A model generated the notes under the pieces. It was not told the DNA's origin and made no database searches. It worked only from the letters and a program-made list of their open reading frames with translations. From the NCBI GenBank assembly GCA_902616145.1, contig CACMRM010000003.1, positions 1-64,000 of the forward strand: a stretch of 64,000 nucleotides of DNA. Direction: 5' to 3'. Below are positions 26,800 through 38,898 of the stretch, in pieces (the stretch's first letter is position 1; each line of letters begins with the position of its first letter). A program made the position numbers and the translations under genes. Source of the DNA: an uncultured Pelagibacteraceae bacterium (lineage in GTDB: Bacteria > Pseudomonadota > Alphaproteobacteria > Pelagibacterales > Pelagibacteraceae).

Positions 26800-28743
26800 C
26801 TAGGCAAAATTGATTGGATCAACATCAACCATAAGTTTTATTTTTGGTGAGATTTTTAGCCCATTTAATACTTTTGAGATTTTTTTTTGCATAAAAAAAC
26901 GATTATTGAACCTTATTAGTAACCTCGATCTAAAATTTTTTTTTATCTTTAAAAGCGGTGAGTCTACTGGTCCCAAAACTTCAATATCTTTTATAGTCTT
27001 TAATTTTGATTTAATTTCTCTAGCTCCTTGCAAACTTGAACTACGTTCTTTTGAAGAGATAATAATTGAAATTAAACGAATAAAAGGCGGAAGTTTATTT
27101 TTTTCTCTCAATAAAAGTTCATCGGCAAGAAGCTTGTCAGATTTATTTTTAATAAGCTCATTAAGTGTGTTGTCTTGAGGTATTAATGTTTGGTAAATTA
27201 TCAAAGACTCTGAGCTAAACCTTCCTGCTCTTCCACTTAGCTGATGATATAGTTGAATATTTTTTTCTGTAGTTCTAAGGTCATAGCCTCTTCCAGAGAA
27301 ATCTGCATCTATCACAACTATACAGTTTAAATTAGGAAAATTAAATCCTTTTGAAATCATTTGGGTTCCAATTAAAATATCTATTTTATTCTGTTTAATT
27401 TCGTCAAAAAGATTTTTAATTTTTTCTTTTTTTTTTAAATAATCACTAGAAAATATACTCACTTTTTTATTTGGAAATAATTCTTTTACTTCATCATATA
27501 TTTTTTCTACGCCTGGACCATACATAATAAATTGGCAATTATCTTCTGAACGACATTTAATCTCAATTTTTTTTTCTTGTGAGCAATGATGGCATACAGC
27601 TTTATTTTTAATTTTATGAAAAGTTAGATACAAAGAGCAATTTGAACAAACCAACTTATTTCCACATTTTTTGCAAATTAAGTAAGGTGCAAATCCCCTC
27701 CTATTTACAAAAAATAAAACTTGCTCATTCTTATCTAGATAATTTTTTACTAATTCAATAGTATCTTTTGCAATATATTTATTTTTAATTTTATTTACAT
27801 TTAAATTTACTATTTTCGTTTCTGGTAATGGAAAATCATTAAATCTTTTTTTAATTTTGAAATGTCTATACTTTTTTTTACGAATATTATTATATGTTTC
27901 GATTGATGGGATAGAGGAAACTAAATGAATAGGTATTTTTTCAAAACTTGCCCTTGCTATAGCCATATCCCTAGCATTATAAACTACACCCTCATCTTGC
28001 TTGTAAGAGGTATCGTGCTCTTCATCAACTATAATTATGCCTAAATTTTTGAATGGTAAAAGTAAAGCTGATCTAGCTCCAACCAAAATTTTAATTCTAT
28101 TACTTATTATTCCTTTCCAAATTAATCTTTTTTGTTTTGGACTTATTTTTGAATGCCAGATAGCTGGTTCGAAGCCGAAAAAATTCTCAAATCTAGATTT
28201 AAAATCATTTGTTAAAAATATTTCAGGTAATAATACTAACGCTTGATTGTTATTTTTAATTATTGATTTAAGACGTTCAAAATAAACCAATGTTTTTCCT
28301 GAACCAGTAGTTCCCTCTAAAACCGATACTTCAAATTTATCATTTGTTTTGTCAAGAAATTTTAAACCTGCTAATTGTTCTTGATTTAATTTAAATTCTT
28401 TTTTTTTAGTTTTTTTTATTTCAATAATATTATCATTTGCTTTAATAAATTTATCCGTACCCCCAATTACCATTTTTAAAACTAGACCTATTGGAACCAT
28501 ATTATATTGTGAGAACCACTCTATAAAGTCTATTAATTTTTTATCTATTGCATACTCTGTTACCTTTCCAATATTTTTTATCTTTATATTTTTAGGTTCT
28601 GCGTAATTATTTTTCCAAATCACTCCGATTTCTTTTTTTTTACCAAATGGAACTTCTACCAAATGACCAATTTTATTTTCTAAATCTATATTGTAAGTAA
28701 AAGGAAAATCAAAAACTTTTGGCAACAATACTTGTGCTTTCAT
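26800..28743 (-). CDS. priA: Primosomal protein N' (PriA replication-restart helicase)
   Basis: 3'-5' helicase that reloads the replisome at stalled forks; 647 aa, shorter than the 732 aa of E. coli. A 3'-fork-binding domain covers about 1-95, then Walker A GTTGSGKT (about 144-151), DEEHD box (about 235-239) and a zinc module with CxxC pairs CKKCGNKLVCSNCS, CHHCS and CRSEDNC (about 364-408). The helicase motifs IGTQMISKGFNFPNL and LSGRAGRFS follow. Start taken at the ATG 28743, giving MKAQVLLPKVFDFPFTY. It is upstream of the atp operon on the same strand. Confidence 0.95.
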   Translation of the reverse strand: MKAQVLLPKVFDFPFTYNIDLENKIGHLVEVPFGKKKEIGVIWKNNYAEPKNIKIKNIGKVTEYAIDKKLIDFIEWFSQYNMVPIGLVLKMVIGGTDKFIKANDNIIEIKKTKKKEFKLNQEQLAGLKFLDKTNDKFEVSVLEGTTGSGKTLVYFERLKSIIKNNNQALVLLPEIFLTNDFKSRFENFFGFEPAIWHSKISPKQKRLIWKGIISNRIKILVGARSALLLPFKNLGIIIVDEEHDTSYKQDEGVVYNARDMAIARASFEKIPIHLVSSIPSIETYNNIRKKKYRHFKIKKRFNDFPLPETKIVNLNVNKIKNKYIAKDTIELVKNYLDKNEQVLFFVNRRGFAPYLICKKCGNKLVCSNCSLYLTFHKIKNKAVCHHCSQEKKIEIKCRSEDNCQFIMYGPGVEKIYDEVKELFPNKKVSIFSSDYLKKKEKIKNLFDEIKQNKIDILIGTQMISKGFNFPNLNCIVVIDADFSGRGYDLRTTEKNIQLYHQLSGRAGRFSSESLIIYQTLIPQDNTLNELIKNKSDKLLADELLLREKNKLPPFIRLISIIISSKERSSSLQGAREIKSKLKTIKDIEVLGPVDSPLLKIKKNFRSRLLIRFNNRFFMQKKISKVLNGLKISPKIKLMVDVDPINFA

Positions 28744-28771
28744 ATTGCGATAGTATTAGAATTTTTTTTAA

Positions 28772-30172
28772 TTAAAAATGAATTGGTCTTTTATCAACAG
28801 CTAAAGCTGCTTCTTTTATAGCTTCAGTATGCGTAGGATGAGCATGGCAAGTTCTTGCAATATCCTCGGCACTCGCACCAAATTCCATAGCTAAAGCCAT
28901 TTCTGCGATCATGTCTCCGCAATGGGGGCCAATAATATGCACTCCAAGTACTTTGTCGGTTTTGCTGTCAGCAAGGATTTTTACAAATCCCTCTGTTTCA
29001 TTATTAACTTTTGCACGAGAATTAGCTAGAAAAGGGAATTTTCCAACCTTATAAGATTTTTTTTCATCCTTTAACTGCTCCTCAGTTTTACCAACTGTTG
29101 CTACTTCTGGCGAAGTATAAATTACTCCTGGAATTACATCGTAATTTACGTGACCTGCTTGACCGGCTAATATCTCAGCTACAGCTATTCCCTCTTCTTC
29201 AGCCTTATGTGCTAGCATTGGACCTTTTATAACATCACCTATAGCATATATATTTTTAACTGAAGTTTGTAATTTTGAATTAACTTCAATTCGTCCTTTG
29301 TTATCTTTTTTAACCCCTAATTTCGATAAATTGAGGCCCTCAGTGTAAGGCTTCCTTCCAACAGAAACTAGAACTTTGTCAAATTCTAAAGTTTCATCTT
29401 TTGAGCTTTTTAAATCAGTGTAATTTATTGAAACATTGGAATTAGATGAATTAACTTTATTTACCCTCGACTCCATTTTAAAAGTAATTCCTTGTTTAGT
29501 TAAGATTTTTTTAAATTCATTTGAAATTTCTCTATCCATTCCAGGTGTAATATGATCAAGATACTCTATAACGGTTACATCTGATCCTAATCGTGACCAA
29601 ACAGATCCCATTTCTAAACCTATGTAGCCTCCACCAATAACAGCTAATTTTTTTGGTACACTTTTTAAAGATAGTGCTCCAGTTGAAGATATAATATTTT
29701 TTTCATCTATATTAATTCCCGGTAATGAGGTCACGGAAGAGCCTGTTGCTATAACAATATTTTTAGTTTTAAAATTTTCTTTATTATTATTGTTATAAAC
29801 CACTATATCATTTTTTGAAAAAAGAACGCCTTTACCTTTTATATAAGTAACTTTATTTTTTTTAAATAAAAACTCCACACCTTTTGTTAAAACTTGCACA
29901 GATTTATTTTTGTTAGACATCATTTTATCAATATTTAACTTTATGCCGTCAATTTCGATCCCTTGGTGAGTAAAATCTTTCTTGGCTTTTTGAAAATTTT
30001 CAGACAAATTTAACAAACTTTTTGAGGGAATACAGCCGACATTTAGGCAAGTGCCGCCGAGAGTGCCCCTGGACTCTATACATGCTGTTTTCAAACCAAG
30101 CTGAGCAGCTCTTATCGCACAGACATAACCGCCTGGGCCTCCTCCAATTACTATAAGATCAAAACTATTCAT
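28772..30172 (-). CDS. lpdA: Dihydrolipoyl dehydrogenase (E3)
   Basis: FAD flavoprotein re-oxidising lipoyl groups of the 2-oxoglutarate (and possibly pyruvate) dehydrogenase complex; 466 aa. N-terminal GGGPGG FAD motif, redox disulfide GGTCLNVGCIPSK (about 40-52), NAD motif GGGYIGLEMG (about 180-189), and catalytic HAHPTHTEA with His-Glu near the C-terminus. It follows sucB by 1 bp as the last gene of sucCDAB-lpd. Confidence 0.97.
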   Translation of the reverse strand: MNSFDLIVIGGGPGGYVCAIRAAQLGLKTACIESRGTLGGTCLNVGCIPSKSLLNLSENFQKAKKDFTHQGIEIDGIKLNIDKMMSNKNKSVQVLTKGVEFLFKKNKVTYIKGKGVLFSKNDIVVYNNNNKENFKTKNIVIATGSSVTSLPGINIDEKNIISSTGALSLKSVPKKLAVIGGGYIGLEMGSVWSRLGSDVTVIEYLDHITPGMDREISNEFKKILTKQGITFKMESRVNKVNSSNSNVSINYTDLKSSKDETLEFDKVLVSVGRKPYTEGLNLSKLGVKKDNKGRIEVNSKLQTSVKNIYAIGDVIKGPMLAHKAEEEGIAVAEILAGQAGHVNYDVIPGVIYTSPEVATVGKTEEQLKDEKKSYKVGKFPFLANSRAKVNNETEGFVKILADSKTDKVLGVHIIGPHCGDMIAEMALAMEFGASAEDIARTCHAHPTHTEAIKEAALAVDKRPIHF

Positions 30173-30173
30173 A

Positions 30174-31484
30174 TTATATATTTAAAAATAATCTTTTTGG
30201 TTGTTCTAATGACTCTTTAACAATCTTTAGAAAGGATACGGCTTCTTTGCCATCTACAATTCTATGATCGTAAGATAAAGCCAAATACATTACTGGCCTT
30301 ACTTCTATATTACCTTTTACAACTACTGGTCTCTCAATAATATTATGCATACCTAGTACTGCAGATTGTGGTGGATTTAAAATTGGAGTAGATAACATGG
30401 AACCATAAATTCCTCCATTAGTAATTGTAAATGTTCCTCCTTGTAAATCTTCAATGGTAATTTTACCGTCTCTAGCTTTTTGACCGATATCTGAAATATT
30501 TTTTTCTATATCTGCAAAGGACATTTCATCTGTTTCTCTTAGAACTGGCACAACTAATCCTCTGTCTGTACCAACGGCTATACTAATATTATAATAATTT
30601 TTATAAACTATCTCTTCTCCTTGAATTTCTGAATTGATAGCTGGAAAATTTTTTAGACCAATTACGCAGGCTTTTACAAAAAAAGACATAAAACCTAATT
30701 TAGCTCCATAATTACTTTGGAATTCATCTTTGTACTGATTTCTCATTGAAATTACTTCACTCATATCTACTTCATTAAATGTTGTAAGCATAGCTGCATT
30801 TTCTTGAGCTTCTTTTAATCTTTTAGCAATCGTTAGTCTAAGCCTTGTCATTTTTACTCTTTCTTCAGGACCGTACTTTATTTTTCTTTCAGATGGTGCA
30901 GGCTTAGATCCCATAAGATCCATCACATCCTCTTTTAATATTATTCCGTTTTTACCGGACCCTTTCACTTTTTCTAAATCAATTTTAGCTTCACTTGCCA
31001 TTTTCCTTGCAGCGGGAGAAACTTTTGTTTCTTTTTTAATTTTTGTGATAGATTTAGAAACTGACTTTTCCTCGTGAACTTGTTTTAAAATTAGTGGTTC
31101 ATCTTCTGCCTTTTCTTCTTTATCTAATTTTAAAATTTGATTATCCACTGATGGTTTGGTCTTTTTTTTCTCTTCAAATATTTTGGGTTGTTTTTTTGGT
31201 GGACTATATGTCTTCAATTCTTTGGGCTCAGCAATATCACTTTTAAAATTATTGCTAATTGTACCAAGAATTGATCCAACATTAACAGTTTCACCCTCTT
31301 TCACTTCAATGGTGCCAAGAACTCCATTTGAAGGTGCTGGTACCTCAACGTTTACTTTATCAGTTTCCAGCTCCACAATTGGTTCATCCGCAACAACTTT
31401 ATCTCCTTGAGATTTTAGCCATTTAGATACCGTTGCCTCTGTTACCGACTCTCCTAATGTAGGAACTGTAATTTTTTCAGACAT
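30174..31484 (-). CDS. sucB: 2-oxoglutarate dehydrogenase E2 (dihydrolipoyl succinyltransferase)
   Basis: 436 aa. One lipoyl domain (residues 1-77) has the modified lysine in ETDKVNVEV (Lys43). A long Lys/Glu/Pro linker follows (about 85-155). The E1/E3-binding domain is [16 protein letters not shown] (about 156-190). The catalytic domain ends with the CoA acyltransferase motif [10 protein letters not shown] (about 407-416). Single-lipoyl architecture and its place after sucA identify the succinyltransferase rather than the pyruvate E2. It overlaps sucA by one base. Confidence 0.97.
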   Translation of the reverse strand: MSEKITVPTLGESVTEATVSKWLKSQGDKVVADEPIVELETDKVNVEVPAPSNGVLGTIEVKEGETVNVGSILGTISNNFKSDIAEPKELKTYSPPKKQPKIFEEKKKTKPSVDNQILKLDKEEKAEDEPLILKQVHEEKSVSKSITKIKKETKVSPAARKMASEAKIDLEKVKGSGKNGIILKEDVMDLMGSKPAPSERKIKYGPEERVKMTRLRLTIAKRLKEAQENAAMLTTFNEVDMSEVISMRNQYKDEFQSNYGAKLGFMSFFVKACVIGLKNFPAINSEIQGEEIVYKNYYNISIAVGTDRGLVVPVLRETDEMSFADIEKNISDIGQKARDGKITIEDLQGGTFTITNGGIYGSMLSTPILNPPQSAVLGMHNIIERPVVVKGNIEVRPVMYLALSYDHRIVDGKEAVSFLKIVKESLEQPKRLFLNI

Positions 31485-34369
31485 TAATGTTTTAGTATCT
31501 TTTCCAATATTTCTTTTTGTTGTACAAGATGTTTGTTTGCATTTCCAGTCGCAGTGGTTGAAGAAGCAGATCTACCCACAAATTTAATGCTAATATCCTT
31601 AAAATTTATCATTTCTAAAGTTCTTTCAATATAATTTCTTACCGTATTCCAAGCACCCATATTTTTAGGTTCCTCTTGACACCATATGTATTCAGCTTTT
31701 TTGTATTTTTTTAATATTTTAGCTAAAGTTTTAGCTGGAAATGGATAAAGTTGTTCTATCCTAACAAATACAATATCATCGTTCTTAGTTTTCTCTCTCT
31801 CTTCAATCAGATCATAGTAAATTTTACCTGAACACATAATTACTTTTTTAATCTTATTGTCTTTTTTTAAAGAAATTAGATTATTTTTTTTTATATAAGC
31901 ATCATCTTCTAAAACTCTGTGAAATGAGCTATTAGAAACAAACTCAGAAATATCGGAAATACATCTTTTGTTTCTCAATAAAGATTTTGGTGTCATGATG
32001 ACTAATGGCTTTCTAAATTCTCTATGCATTTGCCTTCGCAAAACGTGAAAGTAATTTGAAGGCGTTGTACAATTAACAACTTGAATATTTTCTCCAGCGC
32101 ACAATTGTAGGAATCTTTCTAATCTAGCTGATGAATGTTCTGGTCCTTGACCTTCATACCCATGTGGCAGAAGCATAACAAGCCCACTAGCTCTACCCCA
32201 CTTTGACTCTGATGAAGTAATAAATTGGTCTATAATTACTTGTGCTCCATTCGCAAAATCTCCAAATTGAGCTTCCCACAAAACTAAAGTTTCTGGCTCA
32301 GACAAAGAGTAACCATATTCAAATCCAAGCACTGCTAATTCTGATAACAAGCTATCTATTATCTCAAATTTCTTTTGACTAGTTTGAATATTATTTAATG
32401 GCAAGTATCTTTCGTGATTATCTTGATTTCTTAAAACAGCATGTCTTTGACTAAAAGTTCCTCTTCCTGAGTCTTGCCCGGACAACCTCACTGAAAATCC
32501 TTCGGTTAATAATGTTCCGAATGCTAAAGACTCGGCGGATGACCAATCTACTTTACCATTTTTAAACATTTTTGATTTAAATTCAAAAACTCTCTTAAGA
32601 GTTTTATGAGCATTGAAATCATTTGGTATTTGAAATATCTTCTCTCCAACTTTATTTAAAATATTCCTTTCTACTCCACTTTTACCTCTTTTGTCCTTGC
32701 CCAAGCCAGGTTTAAATCTAGACCAAACACCATCAAACCACTTCAATTCAGATTTATAATTTTTTGAAGAAGAAAACTCATTTTCTAAGTAATTTTTAAA
32801 TTTAATTTTATCTTTTTGTAATTGGTCGCTACTTGTTAAACCTTGGTTGGTGAGTTTCTTTCCATATATTGTAAGAGTTGTTGGATGATTTTTTATTTTC
32901 TTATACATTATTGGTTGTGTAAATGAAGGCTCATCGCCCTCGTTATGTCCAAATCGCCTATAGCAAACCATGTCTATCACAACATCTCGATTAAATTTCT
33001 GTCTGTACTCTGTAGCGATTTTCGCACAATGTGTTACTGCTTCTGGATCATCTCCATTGACATGAAATATCGGAGCTTGTGCAGTTTTTGCGACGTCTGA
33101 CGGGTAAGGTGAGGATCTCGCAAATCTAGGCGCTGTAGTAAAACCAATTTGATTGTTTACAATTATATGAATAGTCCCTCCAATATTGTGTCCAGGTAAA
33201 CCCGACATTGCAAAACATTCAGCTACTATCCCTTGTCCAGCAAACGCAGCGTCACCATGCATTAGTACTGGAATTACTTTTTTTCTATCTTTATCTTTGT
33301 GAAAAAATTGTTTCGCCCTTACTTGACCCAATACAACTGGATTAACAGCTTCTAGATGAGAGGGATTGTCTGTTAAACTTATGTGAACTACATTTCCATC
33401 AAACTCTCTATTTGATGAAGCTCCAAGATGATACTTCACATCACCCTCAAAATCTTTACTTGCGTTTACTGACTTCCCAAAAAATTCACTGAAAATAGCA
33501 CGAAATGGTTTACCCATAACATTTGCTAAAACATTAAGTCTACCCCTATGCGGCATACCAATTTTAATTTCTTTTGCACCAAGATTACCACCTCTTTTTA
33601 TGATCTGTTCAAGAGCGGGGATTAAAGACTCTCCACCATCTAAACCAAATCTCTTTGTTCCAACAAATTTTACATGTAAATATTTTTCAAAGCCCTCCGC
33701 TTCTATTATCTTATTAAGAATAGCTCTTTTACCATTTTCCGTAAATTTAATATCTTTTTCTGCACCTTCTATACGATCTCTTATCCAAGCTTTTTCCTCC
33801 GGGTCACTCATATGCATAAATTCGTATCCAATTGTTGAACAATATGTTTTTTTTAATATTTCAAGAATTTTATTTAGATCCGCATATTGAAGCCCAAGAA
33901 CCCCATCTAAAAAAATTTTTCTGTTATAATCTTTTTTTTTAAAACCATAGGTTTCAGGTTTTAACTCTGAGTGTTCTTTTTTTTCTTGAATAGATAATGG
34001 ATCTAGATTTGATATCAAGTGACCTCTAATTCTAAATGCTCTGATTAACATTATAGCTCGAACTGAATCTTGTGAAGCTTGTTTTATAGAGTTCTCACTT
34101 AAATCAACTGATTTTTCTGAATCATTAATTACCTTTTTTTCGAAATTTATCTTTTTAACTCTTTTTCCTGGAGACCAACTAGGGCCATTAATATCACTTA
34201 AAATAAGTTTTTCATCTTCACTAAGCCCATCAAAAAATTTTCTCCAGCTTTCTGGCAAGGATTTTGGGTCAGATAAGTAGTCAGAGTAAAATTGATTAAT
34301 GAATTCAGAATTAATTCCTGATAGAAAAGAGGTTTTTTTAAAAGTAATATTATTATCTGATGAAGACAT
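31484..34369 (-). CDS. sucA: 2-oxoglutarate dehydrogenase E1
   Basis: Thiamine-diphosphate decarboxylase of the 2-oxoglutarate dehydrogenase complex, 961 aa. The N-terminal tail carries [21 protein letters not shown], the segment that docks on E2. The ThDP-binding region has [13 protein letters not shown] and VNNQIGFTT. The C-terminal half has [24 protein letters not shown]. All are hallmark E1o motifs. Full length. It is transcribed after sucD with a 32-bp gap. Confidence 0.98.
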   Translation of the reverse strand: MSSSDNNITFKKTSFLSGINSEFINQFYSDYLSDPKSLPESWRKFFDGLSEDEKLILSDINGPSWSPGKRVKKINFEKKVINDSEKSVDLSENSIKQASQDSVRAIMLIRAFRIRGHLISNLDPLSIQEKKEHSELKPETYGFKKKDYNRKIFLDGVLGLQYADLNKILEILKKTYCSTIGYEFMHMSDPEEKAWIRDRIEGAEKDIKFTENGKRAILNKIIEAEGFEKYLHVKFVGTKRFGLDGGESLIPALEQIIKRGGNLGAKEIKIGMPHRGRLNVLANVMGKPFRAIFSEFFGKSVNASKDFEGDVKYHLGASSNREFDGNVVHISLTDNPSHLEAVNPVVLGQVRAKQFFHKDKDRKKVIPVLMHGDAAFAGQGIVAECFAMSGLPGHNIGGTIHIIVNNQIGFTTAPRFARSSPYPSDVAKTAQAPIFHVNGDDPEAVTHCAKIATEYRQKFNRDVVIDMVCYRRFGHNEGDEPSFTQPIMYKKIKNHPTTLTIYGKKLTNQGLTSSDQLQKDKIKFKNYLENEFSSSKNYKSELKWFDGVWSRFKPGLGKDKRGKSGVERNILNKVGEKIFQIPNDFNAHKTLKRVFEFKSKMFKNGKVDWSSAESLAFGTLLTEGFSVRLSGQDSGRGTFSQRHAVLRNQDNHERYLPLNNIQTSQKKFEIIDSLLSELAVLGFEYGYSLSEPETLVLWEAQFGDFANGAQVIIDQFITSSESKWGRASGLVMLLPHGYEGQGPEHSSARLERFLQLCAGENIQVVNCTTPSNYFHVLRRQMHREFRKPLVIMTPKSLLRNKRCISDISEFVSNSSFHRVLEDDAYIKKNNLISLKKDNKIKKVIMCSGKIYYDLIEEREKTKNDDIVFVRIEQLYPFPAKTLAKILKKYKKAEYIWCQEEPKNMGAWNTVRNYIERTLEMINFKDISIKFVGRSASSTTATGNANKHLVQQKEILEKILKH

Positions 34370-34401
34370 TAGTTACTTATCTTAACACAAATTTTGTAAA
34401 A

Positions 34402-35277
34402 TCAACTATTAAGTTTGTCAAAAAGCGTTTTACCAATATCTGCAGGTGATTTTGATATAGTAATACCAGCAGATTTCATTAATTCAATTTTTTCCTCTGC
34501 TCCTCCTTTGCCGCCTGATATAATTGCACCAGCATGTCCCATTCTTCTTCCTTTTGGAGCAGTTAAACCGGCAATAAATCCAACAGTTGGCTTCTTAGTT
34601 TTTTCTCTTTTTAAAAATTCAGAAGCTTCTTCCTCTGCAGAACCACCGATTTCGCCAATCATAACTATAGATTTTGTCTCATCATCTCGCAAAAAGAGTT
34701 CTAAGCAGTCAATGAAATTAGTTCCATTGATTGGATCACCGCCAATGCCTATACAAGTAGATTGTCCTATACCATTAGCCGATGTTTGGGCAACTGCTTC
34801 ATAAGTGAGCGTACCCGATCTCGATACGATCCCAACAGATCCCTTTTTATGAATATTGCCTGGCATTATTCCAATTTTGCATTCGTCAGGTGTAATGATA
34901 CCAGGACAATTTGGTCCAATAAGTCTTGACTTACTTTTGCTCAAAACTTTTTTTACTTTTAACATATCTACAATTGGTATCCCTTCTGTGATGCAAACAA
35001 TTAGTTTTATTTCAGCCTTTATAGCTTCTATGATTGCTGCTCCTGCAAATTGAGGAGGTACATAGATCATAGTTGCGTCTGCTGAAGTTTGATCTTTAGC
35101 TTCCTGAACAGTATTGAATACTGGTAAATTTAGGTGTTTTTGTCCACCTTTATTAGGAGTAACTCCACCCACAAGTTGTGTTCCATATTTTAATGCTTGC
35201 TCAGAGTGAAACGAGCCGTGTTTTCCTGTGAAGCCCTGGCAAATTACTTTTGTATTTTTATTAACCAGTACAGACAT
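34402..35277 (-). CDS. sucD: Succinyl-CoA synthetase alpha subunit
   Basis: 291 aa, converts succinyl-CoA to succinate with substrate-level phosphorylation. The N-terminal CoA-binding Rossmann domain contains [27 protein letters not shown] and [12 protein letters not shown] follow, and the phosphorylated His is in [13 protein letters not shown] (about 247). The last base of the sucC stop codon is the first base of this ATG. Confidence 0.98.
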   Translation of the reverse strand: MSVLVNKNTKVICQGFTGKHGSFHSEQALKYGTQLVGGVTPNKGGQKHLNLPVFNTVQEAKDQTSADATMIYVPPQFAGAAIIEAIKAEIKLIVCITEGIPIVDMLKVKKVLSKSKSRLIGPNCPGIITPDECKIGIMPGNIHKKGSVGIVSRSGTLTYEAVAQTSANGIGQSTCIGIGGDPINGTNFIDCLELFLRDDETKSIVMIGEIGGSAEEEASEFLKREKTKKPTVGFIAGLTAPKGRRMGHAGAIISGGKGGAEEKIELMKSAGITISKSPADIGKTLFDKLNS

Positions 35278-36440
35278 TATTTGATAGCCTCGACAATTTT
35301 TTTTGCTGCATCATTTAGATCAGATGCAGATAAAATTTTTAAATTAGATTTATCGAGAATTTCTCTACCTTCTTTAAAATTAGTCCCAGCCAATCTAACG
35401 ACAAGCGGAACAGATAGATCAACTTGTTTAGCAGCTTCAACAACTCCTAACGCTAGGACATCACACCTCATGATGCCACCAAATATATTTATTAAGATAC
35501 CTTTTACATTTTTATCAGCTAAGATCAATTTGAACGCTGAGGTAACTTTTTCTTTGGAAGCTCCACCGCCGACATCTAAAAAGTTTGCAGGTTCCTCTCC
35601 ATATAACTTAATAATATCCATTGTAGCCATTGCTAAACCAGCGCCATTCACCATGCAGCCTATTGAACCATTCAATTTGATGTAAGCTAAATCATGTTTG
35701 CTTGCTTCTATTTCTGCAGGTTCCTCCTCATTAAGATCTCTAAGCTTTAAGATTTCAGGCCTCCTAAAAATAGCATTGTCATCAAAATTCATTTTTGCAT
35801 CTAAACAAATTATTTCATCATCTTTATTTAGTGCTAATGGATTGATTTCAATAAGAATTGCATCCTTTTCAATCAGAATTTTATAAAGAGATTTCACTAA
35901 GTTTTTTAAAGTAATATTTTGCTGAGTTTTCAAATTGAAAATTGAAATAATTCTATCTATTTCATTTTGAGAGGGTCCCTCTTCATTTATTTCTATTTTA
36001 TTTGTAACTATTTTACTTGGGGTTTCTTTAGCAATTTTTTCGATATCCATCCCGCCTTCGGTGCTACTTATAAAGGCAATTTTTGAACTTTCTCTATCTA
36101 CTAAACAAGAAAGATAAAATTCTTTTGATATATCAGATGCCTCCTCAATGTATAATCTTTTTACTTCTTTACCATTAGGACCAGTTTGATGGGTGATTAA
36201 TTTTGTTCCCATCATTTTTTTGGCTTCTTTTTCTAGATCCGCAAAATTTTTTATGACTTTTACCCCACCAGCTTTTCCTCTTCCTCCTGCATGGATTTGC
36301 GCTTTAAGCACAAATTCTTTACCATTTAAGTCTTTAATTTTTTCTTTTACCTCATCAACTGAGTAAATAACCACGCCTTTAGAAACTGGGGCTCCAAATT
36401 CTCTTAAAATTTCTTTTGCTTGATGCTCGTGAATGTTCAT
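35277..36440 (-). CDS. sucC: Succinyl-CoA synthetase beta subunit
   Basis: 387 aa, ATP-grasp subunit. N-terminal [63 protein letters not shown] and [25 protein letters not shown]-type blocks are intact. Only one base separates its ATG from the stop of the GT-C-like membrane gene upstream. It therefore has no private intergenic promoter; transcription must begin within or before that gene. Confidence 0.98.
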   Translation of the reverse strand: MNIHEHQAKEILREFGAPVSKGVVIYSVDEVKEKIKDLNGKEFVLKAQIHAGGRGKAGGVKVIKNFADLEKEAKKMMGTKLITHQTGPNGKEVKRLYIEEASDISKEFYLSCLVDRESSKIAFISSTEGGMDIEKIAKETPSKIVTNKIEINEEGPSQNEIDRIISIFNLKTQQNITLKNLVKSLYKILIEKDAILIEINPLALNKDDEIICLDAKMNFDDNAIFRRPEILKLRDLNEEEPAEIEASKHDLAYIKLNGSIGCMVNGAGLAMATMDIIKLYGEEPANFLDVGGGASKEKVTSAFKLILADKNVKGILINIFGGIMRCDVLALGVVEAAKQVDLSVPLVVRLAGTNFKEGREILDKSNLKILSASDLNDAAKKIVEAIK

Positions 36441-36441
36441 A

Positions 36442-38022
36442 TTATTTTTTTTTACAATTAACTATTTCGTGAACTGAAAATCTCTTTTCTACAAGGTTTG
36501 TACTTTCAAAACAAAGATCGGTAAAGTAATTTTTAACATTTTCAAATAGTATTTCATTTTCCAGACCTAATAAATAAATAACTTTTATGTTATTATTCTG
36601 AATGTTTCTGTTGATTAGAGATTTGTAGATATGAAAATATTTATGATTTTCTGTTGGATGTGTGTTGTTATCCCAAAGATACCATCTATTTAAAATATTT
36701 AAGTTTTTATTCAAAATAGTTGAAATAAATTGATAATGGGTGATTAAACTTTTTTCTCTACTATCGCTTTCAATTACTTGAATAGCATTTTTTAGAAGTT
36801 TTATTTCATTTAAAGGCTCATCATACTTATTGATCCATTTTAAATTATTCAAGCTTGGATGAATTATACTAGCATTTAAAGCTTTGCTTTTATCCACATT
36901 TTCCAACTCATGAAATTTTCTATCAACATTATATCTTAAGTGAAATTTAACTGTTGCTACTAACGAAATTAATATTACAACAACTAAAAATTTTGAATTG
37001 TAATTAAATTTAGCTACGTTTAAATGAAGAACCGCTGCAATAATTGGGATTAAACTAAAAATATAAATCTGATTTGCAGTTACCAATTGGTTAAAGATAA
37101 AGCTTATAATAGACAAAATCAGTATTACATTTAGTAAATTCATTATGAAAGAATTTTGCTTAAAATGTTTTAAAGTTATAAAAATTAATGGAATAAATAA
37201 AAAGTGAATAAATTTAAAATCACCAAAAAGTGTTTCAAAATTAGCCTGTTGTGCTAAGCTTACATAGGCACTATCATCGCCTGAAATTCTTCCTTCCCCT
37301 ATAGTCAATGGAAATAAAATATATTGATAAATGAAATCAAGTAGTGAGGTTTTTGTAAGTAAAAGGAAAATAATAAATAAAGCTAGAACAGTTACGCTTC
37401 CAATTAAAAATATTTTTAAATTAATATAATCTTTAAACTTTAAAAAGTAATAAATGACAGTAAAAAAAAGTATCAATAGAATATATGAAGAAGGGGTCTG
37501 CATAGATAAAAATGAAAAAGCACAAATAAATGGAAATACAAACCAAAGAATTTTACTTTTATTTTTAATTGCTAGAATTAAAAAAAGTATTGATGAAATA
37601 GAAAATATATATGAATGTATATATGCAAAAGGTGTACCTGAGACTGGATAGCACAATGTTGAAAATGAGATACAATAAAAAATAATGTATCTTTTTCTTA
37701 ATTTAAAATCTTTAAGAAAAAAGTAAAAAACTAATGCAACAAAAATATTCATTACTGAAGAATGAATCAGATGACTGTTCCAATTATTTCCAAATAATAA
37801 AAGAAAAAAAGCCTCCATGTAGTCAACTAAAAGGCCAGTAAATATCCAGAAGTCTCTAATTGGGAGTTTGCCATTCAAAATGCTATAACCTGTATCTAGG
37901 AATGCGAAAGAATCAATTGGAAGAATACCTATATTTCCACTAACCCAGTTTACAAAAAAAGCATAAATTGAAATACCAGCTATTAAAAAATACTCTTTAT
38001 TTATAGTTTTGTTTAAAAACAT
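36442..38022 (-). CDS. Multi-pass membrane protein, GT-C glycosyltransferase-like
   Basis: 526 aa with about nine to eleven hydrophobic helices in the first 350 residues and a soluble C-terminal domain (about 375-526). After helix 1 comes LPIDSFAFLDTGYSILNGKLPIRDFW (residues about 35-60), an acidic first loop followed by the 'G-x-x-x-x-R-D-F/W' pattern typical of GT-C enzymes such as ArnT/PMT relatives that use lipid-linked sugars. No closer family was recognised. It sits between sucC and a divergent methyltransferase, where mdh would be expected in an alphaproteobacterial mdh-sucCDAB operon. A surface-polysaccharide or glycolipid role is inference. Confidence 0.65.
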   Translation of the reverse strand: MFLNKTINKEYFLIAGISIYAFFVNWVSGNIGILPIDSFAFLDTGYSILNGKLPIRDFWIFTGLLVDYMEAFFLLLFGNNWNSHLIHSSVMNIFVALVFYFFLKDFKLRKRYIIFYCISFSTLCYPVSGTPFAYIHSYIFSISSILFLILAIKNKSKILWFVFPFICAFSFLSMQTPSSYILLILFFTVIYYFLKFKDYINLKIFLIGSVTVLALFIIFLLLTKTSLLDFIYQYILFPLTIGEGRISGDDSAYVSLAQQANFETLFGDFKFIHFLFIPLIFITLKHFKQNSFIMNLLNVILILSIISFIFNQLVTANQIYIFSLIPIIAAVLHLNVAKFNYNSKFLVVVILISLVATVKFHLRYNVDRKFHELENVDKSKALNASIIHPSLNNLKWINKYDEPLNEIKLLKNAIQVIESDSREKSLITHYQFISTILNKNLNILNRWYLWDNNTHPTENHKYFHIYKSLINRNIQNNNIKVIYLLGLENEILFENVKNYFTDLCFESTNLVEKRFSVHEIVNCKKK

Positions 38023-38075
38023 GTTTTGAAAAGATTAACAGTAATATAAACTTAAATTCATTTTTTTTAAATTTA

Positions 38076-38081
38076 TATAAT
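38076..38081 (+). promoter_or_regulatory. -10 box of the methyltransferase gene
   Basis: A perfect TATAAT ends 7 bp before the ATG at 38089, so the mRNA would be leaderless or nearly so. The upstream -35 candidate (TTAAAT at 38052-38057, 18-bp spacer) is weak. Confidence 0.4.
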
Positions 38082-38088
38082 TAGCAAG

Positions 38089-38898
38089 ATGATGAAATTT
38101 TTGGAAAAAGTTCAGTTTTCTCAAGATGAAAATCGAATGAGGTCTTTAGCGAACACCAAAATTGCAAGAGAGACGTATTATTCATCAAAATCAAAAAATA
38201 CTAAATTTTTACTTAAAAAAAGATTTTCATGGATGAACGACTTTATTCTAGATCACCACGTAGGAATAGAAGTTGGATCAGGTGCTGGTTTCTCGAAAGA
38301 TTTTATTAGTAATAAGAATTTTAAATTGACTGACTTGGGAACTGATGATCATCTAGATTTTAAAAATATAGATGCTCAAGATACTGGTTTTAAAGAGGAG
38401 AGTTTTGATTATGTGATTGCCTCTAATATGATTCACCATATTCCTTTTCCAATAAAATTTTTTAAAGAAATGAATAGGATTCTTAAAAAAAATGGAAATT
38501 TGATTATATTTGAATCTTATTGTTCTTTAACATTTCAATTAGCAACAATAATAATGAAGCATGAGGGTTTTGATTTTACGCTAGATGTTTGGGATGAAAA
38601 AAATCCAAAAAGTGATGAAAAGAATGCATGGCATGGGAATATAGCAGTACCACATCTTATCTTTGATAATAAAAAAAAATTTGAAGAAAATTTAGGAAAG
38701 TTTTTTAAAGTGGAGTATGAAAAATTTACAGAGTGTTTAATTTTTTTAAATTCTGGTGGAGTAACATCTAAAACAAAATGTATACCTATGAATAACTTTT
38801 TTTTAAATCTTTTAAACTCAATAGATAAATTTTTGGTGAAGTTTTTTCCAAACGTATTTTGTATGGGGCGAAGGATAGTACTTAGAAAAACAAATTAA
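38089..38898 (+). CDS. Class I SAM-dependent methyltransferase
   Basis: 269 aa. Motif I is seen as [14 protein letters not shown] (about 63-76), followed by [12 protein letters not shown] and the motif IV region [32 protein letters not shown] (about 105-136), the Methyltransf_11 layout. The C-terminal half (about 170-269) is variable and may bind substrate. A second ATG lies directly after the first. It is divergent from the GT-C-like gene (66-bp gap) and its 3' end overlaps mdh by 4 bp. Pairing with a GT-C-like protein suggests modification of a glycan or lipid, but that is only context. Confidence 0.8.
   Translation: MMKFLEKVQFSQDENRMRSLANTKIARETYYSSKSKNTKFLLKKRFSWMNDFILDHHVGIEVGSGAGFSKDFISNKNFKLTDLGTDDHLDFKNIDAQDTGFKEESFDYVIASNMIHHIPFPIKFFKEMNRILKKNGNLIIFESYCSLTFQLATIIMKHEGFDFTLDVWDEKNPKSDEKNAWHGNIAVPHLIFDNKKKFEENLGKFFKVEYEKFTECLIFLNSGGVTSKTKCIPMNNFFLNLLNSIDKFLVKFFPNVFCMGRRIVLRKTN

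Noticed and set aside
34415-35685. Plus-strand open frames opposite sucD and sucC
   Set aside because: Antisense shadows of conserved, full-length TCA genes; no ribosome site and low-complexity Ser/Ile-rich translations.
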